7,375 nt of DNA from Candidatus Heimdallarchaeota archaeon (GCA_021399405.1 JAAFKL010000434.1:1-7375); one strand, 5' to 3'; positions 1 through 5,390 are shown, counted from the first letter of the stretch. Numbers and translations are program-made. Notes: generated by a model from the sequence alone, not told the origin.

Positions 1-26
1 AAAGTATGGTGATTTTGATATTAAAA

Positions 27-127
27 AGTCCGAAAGGGTGAGAATTAGTAGGAGAATAAACTAGATTTCTGAAAATATTTTATTCTACATACGACTCCAA
101 TATAAGGTGTCTAGATCGCATGTTTTT
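27..127. repeat. Direct repeat copy A, upstream of the TPR gene
   Basis: This is the left copy of a direct repeat whose right copy lies at 1111-1209. The core at 81-127 matches 1163-1209 at 46 of 47 positions, with T121 against A1203 as the only difference. The outer part (27-80) is diverged but still alignable, beginning with AGTCCGA in both copies and at nearly the same offset (1084 against 1082). The core contains an imperfect stem, GACTCC-AATATAA-GGTGTC. The two copies flank the TPR gene and the small minus-strand reading frame. It could be a duplicated promoter or leader, an insertion boundary, or a small RNA; the sequence does not decide between these. Confidence 0.75.
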
Positions 128-158
128 CGTATCAAAATATCTTTAATCTTGAAAATGA

Positions 159-168
159 TTTTAATAAA
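159..168 (+). promoter_or_regulatory. Putative TATA box of the TPR gene
   Basis: The stretch TTTTAATAAA is centred about 25 bases upstream of the ATG at 189. No Shine-Dalgarno sequence precedes that ATG. This is the spacing expected for a leaderless archaeal transcript starting at or next to the start codon. It is inferred from spacing and composition only. Confidence 0.4.
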
Positions 169-188
169 CATTCTACTCTTGATATCTA

Positions 189-977
189 ATGGGAATTGAA
201 GATATTGAAGAGATCGAAACAACACAACTGGTTCCAAAGTTGGAAAAAATAATCAGTGAGATCCAGAAAAATGAGAACAAGGTGAATAAAAGGATAGAAT
301 ATCTTATAGATGCTGTATATCATGATTTATGGATATCGACGATTCCAGATAAGAAATTGCTATCAGATTTTTATTTCACTGTTGGATTGGGGTATCAGTT
401 ATTGAAGGGAGAGGAAAATAAATTGAATGCCTTAAGATATTTTCAAGATGCAGAGGGAATTATTGGTGGGTTGAAAGATTTTGATAGACTATTTGAGGTA
501 TACAATGAGATTGGTATTGCATACTATGAAATCAAAAAATTTGATCTATCAGAATTTTATTATAATAAAGCATATGAATTATCTGAAGTTCAAAATTTGG
601 ATAATAATAAGAAATCTTCAATATTGGTAAATCTAGCAACCCTAGATCAAAAATCGAAAAATTACGAAAAAGCGATTAGAAAATTAAAAAAAGCTCTTCA
701 GTTATTCATTGATGACTCTATTGAGGATTACCCAGTTGAAAGTTTGAAGTTTCTTGGACATACATATTACAATATTGCTGTTAGTTACCTACATTTATTT
801 GAGTTTGAAAAAGCTCTTGAATATTATAAATTGGGAAATGAATATGTCGAGTATCCTCAAAATATAAAATCTGATCTTGAATCTAGAATTTCTTTGATTT
901 TAAAAGATGTGGAAGAATACGATGATGAATTAATTGAATTATTCATTCATGAATTAACTGGGAAAATAAAGGATTGA
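189..977 (+). CDS. Tetratricopeptide-repeat (TPR) protein, 262 aa
   Basis: The product is a soluble, all-helical protein with no signal peptide or membrane segment. The first 55 residues look like a charged helical lead-in. TPR-like units then occupy about 60-93, 103-136, 145-178 and 192-225. They show the typical small/aromatic pattern, for example YNEIGIAYYEIKKFDLSEFY, YEKAIRKLKKALQLF and YYNIAVSYLHLFEFEKALEY. The acidic tail (about 226-262) is also helical. TPR domains are protein-binding scaffolds, and no catalytic domain is attached, so the partner and role are unknown. The ATG at 189 is preferred because a TATA-like element sits about 25 bases upstream and there is no Shine-Dalgarno sequence. 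The gene lies alone between two copies of a direct repeat, which suggests it arrived or was duplicated as a unit. Confidence 0.88.
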   Translation: MGIEDIEEIETTQLVPKLEKIISEIQKNENKVNKRIEYLIDAVYHDLWISTIPDKKLLSDFYFTVGLGYQLLKGEENKLNALRYFQDAEGIIGGLKDFDRLFEVYNEIGIAYYEIKKFDLSEFYYNKAYELSEVQNLDNNKKSSILVNLATLDQKSKNYEKAIRKLKKALQLFIDDSIEDYPVESLKFLGHTYYNIAVSYLHLFEFEKALEYYKLGNEYVEYPQNIKSDLESRISLILKDVEEYDDELIELFIHELTGKIKD

Positions 978-985
978 TAATTGCA

Positions 986-1054
986 TTATGGTGTTGGTAC
1001 TGGTCGAGTAGGTATCCCGCAATCTGCTTGTCCACATTCTTCACATTTTGTCAT
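986..1054 (-). CDS. Possible 22-residue Cys-containing peptide
   Basis: On the minus strand an ATG (1054-1052) opens 22 codons ending in TAA. The peptide begins MTKCEECGQADCG and ends in the proline-rich tail PTRPVPTP. A perfect GGAGGT (1061-1066 on the complement) lies six bases before the ATG, the best ribosome binding site in the window. The CxxC plus a third Cys suggests metal binding or a redox-active turn. It is convergent with the TPR gene, whose stop lies only 8 bases away, and sits inside the interval bounded by the direct repeats. TTTATAAA at 1104-1111 could serve as a TATA box on either strand. I recognise no family. The strong ribosome binding site is the main reason to believe it; the small size leaves chance possible. 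Confidence 0.5.
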   Translation of the reverse strand: MTKCEECGQADCGIPTRPVPTP

Positions 1055-1301
1055 TTCGTCACCTCCTTACAAATTTTTAAGATGCAAATTATTGTGAGTT
1101 CAATTTATAAAGTCCGATAGGTCTTATTTAGTGGGAAAAGATTACTAGGTTTGGAAAACATATATTCTACATACGACTCCAATATAAGGTGTCTAGATCG
1201 CAAGTTTTTAATTAAGCAAATTCAATATGAATATACGACTGATAATGTATATAGTCGAGTATACTCACACCCGCTCAAAGTGGATTGTGATGTCGTTTCA
1301 G
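1055..1301. other. Intergenic region upstream of tRNA-Asp
   Basis: This stretch lies inside the 323 bases between the TPR gene and the tRNA. It holds the ribosome binding site and possible promoter of the minus-strand peptide, then repeat copy B, then about 90 AT-rich bases leading to the tRNA. An open frame at 1151-1342 overlaps the tRNA, starts with TTG and has no ribosome binding site, so it is not treated as a gene. The tRNA promoter is probably in the AT-rich part near 1245-1256 (TGTATATAG), but that is a guess. Confidence 0.5.
1111..1209. repeat. Direct repeat copy B, between TPR gene and tRNA-Asp
   Basis: This is the right copy of the repeat at 27-127. The part at 1163-1202 is identical to 81-120, and after one mismatch GTTTTT follows in both copies. 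The left half is diverged. Beyond 1209 the sequences differ: copy A runs into the TPR promoter and copy B into the tRNA-Asp upstream region. The near-identity of the 47-base core against the divergence outside it suggests either selection on the core or a more recent exchange there. Confidence 0.75.
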
Positions 1302-1397
1302 GCTCTTGTAGTGTAATGGTTATCATCGGGGACTGTCATTGAACAATTCGAGTTCAGCAGCTCTCCCTGGATCTGGGTTCGATCCCCAGCAGGGGCG
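1302..1397 (+). tRNA. tRNA-Asp(GUC) with a 24-base intron
   Basis: Exon 1 is 1302-1338 and exon 2 is 1363-1397, giving a 72-base mature tRNA. The acceptor arms GCTCTTG and CAGGGGC pair at all seven positions with two G-U wobbles. The D arm is GTGT-AATGGTTA-TCAT. The anticodon stem GGGGA/TCCCT closes the loop CTGTCAC with anticodon GTC at 1335-1337. The variable loop is GGAT. The T arm is CTGGG-TTCGATC-CCCAG. G73 is the discriminator, as expected for tRNA-Asp, and CCA is not encoded. The 3' part from the anticodon onward is duplicated at 3623-3686. Only this copy has a 5' half and an intact TTC in the T loop, so this is the functional gene. Confidence 0.93.
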
Positions 1398-1398
1398 T
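1335..1398 (+). repeat. Putative left attachment site (3' part of tRNA-Asp)
   Basis: These 64 bases match 3623-3686 at 62 positions; the differences are A1351/T3639 and T1379/C3667. Identity starts exactly at the anticodon and ends one base after the discriminator. Tyrosine-recombinase elements commonly use tRNA genes this way, with crossover in or near the anticodon loop and identity running to the 3' end so the tRNA is restored. The T-loop difference leaves this copy with the functional sequence. Confidence 0.8.
1339..1362 (+). other. tRNA-Asp intron with canonical bulge-helix-bulge
   Basis: The intron lies at position 37/38, the canonical archaeal site. In the precursor, exon bases CTGT (1333-1336) pair with intron GCAG (1357-1360) as a four-base-pair central helix. 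Three-base bulges CAT (1337-1339) and CTC (1361-1363) flank it, and cutting after the second base of each gives the predicted boundaries. The intron body folds as TGAAC-AATTCGA-GTTCA. This matches the recognition structure of archaeal splicing endonuclease. The whole intron is inside the repeated segment, so the copy at 3623 carries it too. Confidence 0.85.
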
Positions 1399-1402
1399 AT
1401 TA

Positions 1403-1409
1403 TTTTTTT
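1403..1409 (+). terminator. T-run terminator of tRNA-Asp
   Basis: Seven T residues start five bases after the end of the tRNA. Archaeal RNA polymerase terminates at such runs. A six-T run lies at the equivalent distance after the truncated copy (3694-3699). Confidence 0.6.
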
Positions 1410-1507
1410 ACCTATAACGGTAGAAATCAATCTATGTAATAATTTATTTCATCATTAAATTTAATTCAACTATCACGAGTCAAATGATAACTTCTTAAAT
1501 TCTAATG

Positions 1508-1530
1508 AATTAATATTTAAAATATTAATT
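1508..1530. repeat. 23-base AT-only palindrome
   Basis: Perfect 11-base arms, AATTAATATTT and AAATATTAATT, are separated by a single A. It lies in the non-coding left part of the putative element, about 95 bases upstream of the LRR start. It might bind a dimeric protein or belong to an origin or recombination site. In such AT-rich DNA, chance is a real alternative. Confidence 0.5.
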
Positions 1531-1595
1531 ATAACCAAAATGTTAATGAAAATTCTATGTTTCGTTATTAATATTCATACTTAGAAATAAGTGAC

Positions 1596-1622
1596 TCCTT
1601 TTTATTTAAATACTAAAAAGGA
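1596..1622 (+). promoter_or_regulatory. Promoter/leader dyad of the first LRR gene
   Basis: TCCTTTTT (1596-1603) and AAAAAGGA (1615-1622) are perfect 8-base inverted arms. The TATA-like TTTATTTAAA (1601-1610) straddles the left arm and the loop. The right arm carries the weak Shine-Dalgarno AAGGA, two bases before the ATG at 1625. As DNA it could be an operator over the TATA box. As RNA, if the transcript starts far enough upstream, it would hide the ribosome binding site. Which of these applies cannot be told. Confidence 0.4.
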
Positions 1623-1624
1623 AT

Positions 1625-3622
1625 ATGTCAAATATGGAAATTGATTTTGATAAGATCAATCGGGAGTTATTAGATGAATTAGAATTACTTCATGGAAGAG
1701 TGGATGAATCTTGGGAATCCCTAAGTATTGTTAACATCTATAATCCTGATGAAAATTCTCTGGACTTTTTCCTTAGAAACATTCGATTTCTTCCTGTGAT
1801 CACGCTCAATAAGCTAGGAATAAAAAAGCTAATTTTTGAATACGAGCTACTTATAGATGAAGTGGGGGATGTAACTAGTTTAATTGACGATATAAAATCA
1901 TACGAGGCCCTTGAAGAGGTGAGAGTTATTGGATATAATTATGAGGAAACAAATTATTCAGATTATGTACACATATTCAGACAATTCAATAACATTAAAA
2001 GATTAGATCTAACTGATGATCTCACCTATCCAACAGAGATTGTTAAAGCTCTTCCCAACCTTGAAGTCATTTTTATTAGTGGGGATACACAAATCATAAC
2101 TAGGGATTTTTTTGGGGATCTGCATAATCTAAAAGAACTTTATTTTACTGAAAGTTGGCTTGAGTATATTGAACCTGGTTCCTTTGATGATCTGATCAAT
2201 CTAGAAATTCTCTGTCTCCACTCTAACAATCTTGGTAAAAATAGTTTACCTGATGGCCTATTTGATAAGCTGATCAACCTCAGAGAACTTGATTTGGCAG
2301 ACAATAGATTCGAAGATTCGCTTCCAATCAAATTATTTGATAAACTCGAAAATCTAGTTAGCTTAGATTTATACAATAATTGTTTTGAATCTTTGGCAAG
2401 TGAATCATTATATAATCTTAAAAAACTAGAATTTCTCAAAGTATCTTTTTGTTATAAACCACCAGACAGATTTCTTCAAGGACTGATTAATCTAAAATTT
2501 ATTGAAATTCACTGTGAAATCGGTGAATTTCCAGTTGATTATTTCACACATCTTCATGGCCTAGAAGTACTGAAATTACCAGAATGTGAACTTATAGTCC
2601 CACCCGTATTGAAAAATAAGAATCTAAAAGAATTAAATCTTTCAGGTAATAAATTTTTCATGAACTATACTGATAATGACTTCAATCAATTTCCAGATGG
2701 ATATTTTGATCATCTAATCAATTTGAAATCACTAAAAGTAGGCAAGTTGGGCTCTTTACATGAGTTGACTTTCTACAATAATACCAAACTAGAAAACTTG
2801 AACCTGGAGCTCTACTCAAGAGATCCTAATTTGGTTTTTATGCTCCCTTCTGGCATTTTTGATAATTTGCACAATCTTCAAAATCTATCAATGAGAATTG
2901 ATAAGATGAAGGCATTACCGTGCCATATTTTTAAACCTTTATCCAATCTTATATCTTTGAGCATCCAGTCTGATGGACTTCAGAACATTCCTCCTTGTAC
3001 TTTTAAAAATAACTTGAACTTAAAGAAACTCACCATTTGGCTTGGGAATAAGTACGAATTAAAGGATGGGCTTTTCAGTAATATACATAATCTTGAACAT
3101 CTTGATATTAAAAGCGTAAATTTGAAGAATATGGATTATGATTTGCCGTCCCCAGATGTAAATAAACTTGTAAGGGTAATTGTCACCCAACAGTCGGCTT
3201 GTTATTTTTGTATACTAAAAGATGAATTGGAACTCGATTGGAGTGAGGCCGTGAGAGGTATAGGGAATAGTAACAGGGAAGGTTGGGGTGTGATCAGTGT
3301 CATCCATCACCCCAGAGATGAATGTAGGCAAGATCATAAATTACATATAAGAAAAGATGGTCTACCAACCTGTCAGAGACCACATATGATGACACTTCAT
3401 TACTCTATGGATTTAAATCAAGGGTATTTTGATAATGATGAAAGGTACTTTTTTCCTGAAACTAAATTTCAGATCTCAATCATGGATGAGAACGAACTTA
3501 ATGATAAATCAGACATTGAAGTTATTACAGAATTTGAGATTAATAATAACCTTAGATCAAGCAATTATTATTCCCCAAAATATAGAATTGAATCAAAACC
3601 ATCAAAATTAACATGGACCTAA
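1625..3622 (+). CDS. Leucine-rich-repeat protein with Cys/His C-terminal region, 665 aa
   Basis: No signal peptide or membrane segment is visible, so the protein is probably cytoplasmic. Residues 1-60 are a helical, acidic lead-in and about 61-120 a cap. Roughly 16 LRRs fill 123-505. Several follow the typical 24-residue pattern with a phenylalanine, for example LPDGLFDKLINLRELDL (208-224), FPDGYFDHLINLKSL (356-370) and LPSGIFDNLHNLQNLSM (407-423). LRR solenoids are protein-binding surfaces. Residues about 510-665 are not LRR and contain C526xxC529, C567xxxH571 and C583xxxH587, a possible zinc site in a domain I do not recognise. The TAA stop touches the right copy of the tRNA repeat with no gap. 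This is the only gene seen in the putative element. ATG 1625 is the first in-frame Met; Met4 (1634) is an alternative. Confidence 0.9.
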   Translation: MSNMEIDFDKINRELLDELELLHGRVDESWESLSIVNIYNPDENSLDFFLRNIRFLPVITLNKLGIKKLIFEYELLIDEVGDVTSLIDDIKSYEALEEVRVIGYNYEETNYSDYVHIFRQFNNIKRLDLTDDLTYPTEIVKALPNLEVIFISGDTQIITRDFFGDLHNLKELYFTESWLEYIEPGSFDDLINLEILCLHSNNLGKNSLPDGLFDKLINLRELDLADNRFEDSLPIKLFDKLENLVSLDLYNNCFESLASESLYNLKKLEFLKVSFCYKPPDRFLQGLINLKFIEIHCEIGEFPVDYFTHLHGLEVLKLPECELIVPPVLKNKNLKELNLSGNKFFMNYTDNDFNQFPDGYFDHLINLKSLKVGKLGSLHELTFYNNTKLENLNLELYSRDPNLVFMLPSGIFDNLHNLQNLSMRIDKMKALPCHIFKPLSNLISLSIQSDGLQNIPPCTFKNNLNLKKLTIWLGNKYELKDGLFSNIHNLEHLDIKSVNLKNMDYDLPSPDVNKLVRVIVTQQSACYFCILKDELELDWSEAVRGIGNSNREGWGVISVIHHPRDECRQDHKLHIRKDGLPTCQRPHMMTLHYSMDLNQGYFDNDERYFFPETKFQISIMDENELNDKSDIEVITEFEINNNLRSSNYYSPKYRIESKPSKLTWT

Positions 3623-3686
3623 GTCATTGAACAATTCGTGTTCAGCAGCTCTCCCTGGATCTGGGTCCGATCCCCAGCAGGGGCGT
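3623..3686 (+). pseudogene. Truncated tRNA-Asp 3' fragment, putative right attachment site
   Basis: The fragment starts at the anticodon GTC and carries the full intron and 3' exon, but no acceptor 5' strand, D arm or 5' anticodon stem. The bulge-helix-bulge cannot form because its exon bases are missing. The invariant second T of the T-loop TTC is C (3667). Thus it cannot give a tRNA-Asp on its own. It begins directly after the LRR stop codon and is followed by a T-run at 3694-3699. It is best read as the 3' end displaced when the element entered tRNA-Asp. Confidence 0.82.
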
Positions 3687-3834
3687 TTGCTTATTTTTTA
3701 ATATGGTTATACTCATTTATACAATATTTTCAATAATAATTGAATAAAAGTACTTTATCAACGTTCTAATTGTCAATTTGGTATTTTCTTTCTTACTGTA
3801 ATTTTATAAGTATTAGAAAAGTCCATACACTCTC

Positions 3835-3869
3835 AGATATTCTTAATTATTCAAAATCGTATAATATCT
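3835..3869 (+). promoter_or_regulatory. Probable promoter region of the second LRR gene
   Basis: AGATATT (3835-3841) and AATATCT (3863-3869) are inverted 7-base arms around TTAATTAT (3843-3850), a TATA-like stretch about 40 bases upstream of the start. A transcript beginning near 3872 would carry the AAGGAAGGAG ribosome binding site at 3873-3882. The arms may be an operator, but AT-rich chance pairing is likely enough to keep this weak. Confidence 0.3.
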
Positions 3870-3887
3870 CATAAGGAAGGAGAAAAT

Positions 3888-5198
3888 GTGAGAGACTGGA
3901 GATCTAGAGAAGAAATACCAGAAGATATTATGCAAGATATTGAGTCGGAATTAAATATTCTTGACTATACATCGAAGGCTAAAGAAAGAGCCCTTAGTGC
4001 ATTATTGCAAGCAGTTTTAAATAATTTTCCAATTGAAATTCATCCAATATCATTTCCAAGGATCCCTTTCAACTCCATTGAAAGACTTGGAATAAGGAAA
4101 TTAAATTTATATGAGGATAGTTTATTTGATAAGGATGGAAAAATTATACCTGGTCTTATCGAGAAATTAAAGCAACTACAACTAAAGTTCCTTGCCCTAA
4201 ATTTCAATGAAGAAAATATTCCTTCACAATTTGGAGAATTAAAGTCTCTTACTAATCTACAAATAATTCAATCACGAGATGGTGAAAATACTATTCCAGA
4301 AGAAATTTGGGATCTTACTGGTTTGAAATATCTTAAGATATTTGGAAAACACCGATATATATCTGAAAAGATTGGAAATTTAGAAAGCTTAGAAAATCTA
4401 GATTTATCTTCGAATCAAATTTCAATTCTTCCGGAGAGTATATGTAATCTAGTAAAACTAGAATATTTGAATCTTGGATATAATGAGATAATCAAATTAC
4501 CTAAAAATATTGGAGAATTAAAGAGTTTATCTTGGATATTTGCTGATTGGTATATGATAAATCTTCCAACAAGCTTTTCGAACTTAAATCTTGAAAAAGT
4601 TGCTATATCTATTGACGAAGACGATCATGAAATTAGTTCCAAGAAATTGGAAATGTTAATAGAATACAATCCACCTTCTTATCTGCAAACTAAATTTTCT
4701 TCGATTTATTTAAATTGTTTAGATCTTAACATATTTCCACCATTTATTTCTAAATTATCAAATTTAAAATCTCTAGACATTGATGGGACAAGTATCAAAA
4801 TATTACCTGATGAAATAGTACAACTCAAGAGTTTAAATGATTTGAGAGTTAATTGGCATAAGTTTCAATTCCCAGAAAATGTAAAATACTTGGATATCAG
4901 AGAATTAGACTTGACTGAAGCAATAGTTGAAGGAGGAAGTTTTGATGAAAGTTGTGGAAACTTTTCACAATTAGAAAAACTACGATTAAATAACTGTTAT
5001 CTGTTTGAGGTCCCCATTTTTATTTCCAAATTAATAAATCTAAAAGTACTTGATTTGACTAATAACAATATAATAGAGATCCCAAATTTCTTAAAAAATC
5101 TAGAAAAGCTAGAGAAATTATTGCTCGGTGGTAATAGAATAACAGAAATACCTGGATGGCTTCGAGATCTCCCAAAACTAAAAGAAATCGATATATGA
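3888..5198 (+). CDS. Leucine-rich-repeat protein, 436 aa
   Basis: This is an LRR protein without signal peptide or membrane segment, presumably cytoplasmic. Residues 1-60 are a charged helical region and about 61-100 a cap. LRRs run to the last residue, mostly of the 23-residue type seen in Ras-suppressor/Shoc2-like proteins, for example LESLENLDLSSNQISILPES (165-184) and LINLKVLDLTNNNIIEIPNF (382-401). There is no C-terminal cap, so the solenoid ends on a strand (KLKEIDI). The GTG at 3888 is chosen because AAGGAAGGAG lies five bases upstream; the overlapping ATG at 3886 is followed at once by TGA. Its cap (LGIRKLNLYEDSLFDKDGKI) resembles that of the LRR protein encoded at 1625, so the two are probably paralogues. 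It lies outside the tRNA-bounded element, about 200 bases beyond its right end. The role and partner are unknown. Confidence 0.88.
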   Translation: MRDWRSREEIPEDIMQDIESELNILDYTSKAKERALSALLQAVLNNFPIEIHPISFPRIPFNSIERLGIRKLNLYEDSLFDKDGKIIPGLIEKLKQLQLKFLALNFNEENIPSQFGELKSLTNLQIIQSRDGENTIPEEIWDLTGLKYLKIFGKHRYISEKIGNLESLENLDLSSNQISILPESICNLVKLEYLNLGYNEIIKLPKNIGELKSLSWIFADWYMINLPTSFSNLNLEKVAISIDEDDHEISSKKLEMLIEYNPPSYLQTKFSSIYLNCLDLNIFPPFISKLSNLKSLDIDGTSIKILPDEIVQLKSLNDLRVNWHKFQFPENVKYLDIRELDLTEAIVEGGSFDESCGNFSQLEKLRLNNCYLFEVPIFISKLINLKVLDLTNNNIIEIPNFLKNLEKLEKLLLGGNRITEIPGWLRDLPKLKEIDI

Positions 5199-5350
5199 TT
5201 ATTCAACTATACTATTCTTCCCCATAAATCATATGTAATATTCAATTCTTTGATTTCAGCAATGAGCTGTTCTATTATTAGTTGATTATTATCTTAGTAA
5301 ATTATGTATATGAATATATCAAATTCATGCCCCGTTAAGTTTAACAAAAG

Positions 5351-5390
5351 ACCTTGAATTCATGATTTAGATCGATTGATCTAACAAGGT
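5351..5390 (+). promoter_or_regulatory. Nested dyad upstream of the YdhR-like gene
   Basis: An inner inverted repeat, TTAGATC-GATT-GATCTAA (5367-5384), is perfect. An outer pair, ACCTTG (5351-5356) and CAAGGT (5385-5390), continues directly on the right arm and is offset by ten bases on the left. The structure ends ten bases before the ATG at 5401, where a repressor or an RNA fold could block expression. A smaller dyad, GTTAA-GT-TTAAC, lies just upstream at 5334-5345. Function is inferred from position and symmetry only. Confidence 0.45.

Larger units (their letters stand above)
1335..3686. mobile_element. Putative small element integrated in tRNA-Asp
   Basis: About 2.29 kb is bounded by direct repeats of the tRNA-Asp 3' part, complete tRNA on the left and displaced fragment on the right. 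This is the standard layout for integration into a tRNA gene. The interior holds an AT-rich stretch (1398-1624) and one LRR gene. No integrase, replication or capsid gene is visible, so it cannot move by itself. It may be a satellite moved by an enzyme encoded elsewhere, a decayed remnant, or the product of unequal recombination. High repeat identity suggests that it is fairly recent. The layout is seen directly; the mobile origin is inferred. Confidence 0.6.

Noticed and set aside
1151..1342. Open frame of 63 codons starting TTG
   Set aside because: It runs through repeat copy B and half of the tRNA-Asp gene, has no ribosome binding site, and its ending is tRNA sequence.
2140..2439. Minus-strand open frame of 99 codons inside the first LRR gene
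   Set aside because: It is a Ser/Leu-rich shadow of the repeated LRR codons on the other strand and lacks any domain pattern.
3429..3611. Plus-strand open frame of 60 codons in another frame of the first LRR gene
   Set aside because: It overlaps the well-supported LRR coding frame and its low-complexity content is typical of an out-of-frame reading.
1625..3622. Eukaryotic contamination, because the LRRs resemble those of VLR/Toll-like receptors
   Set aside because: The gene is uninterrupted and flanked by two pieces of an archaeal-type tRNA with a bulge-helix-bulge intron; similar repeats occur in prokaryotic LRR proteins.
3623..3686. A 3' half gene of a trans-spliced split tRNA
   Set aside because: A complete cis-spliced tRNA-Asp exists at 1302, the T loop of this copy is damaged, and the fragment starts in the anticodon without the exon bases needed for a splicing helix.
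4997..5206. Minus-strand open frame of 69 codons over the end of the second LRR gene
   Set aside because: It is almost entirely antisense to LRR repeats, is Ser/Phe-rich, and has no ribosome binding site or family pattern.
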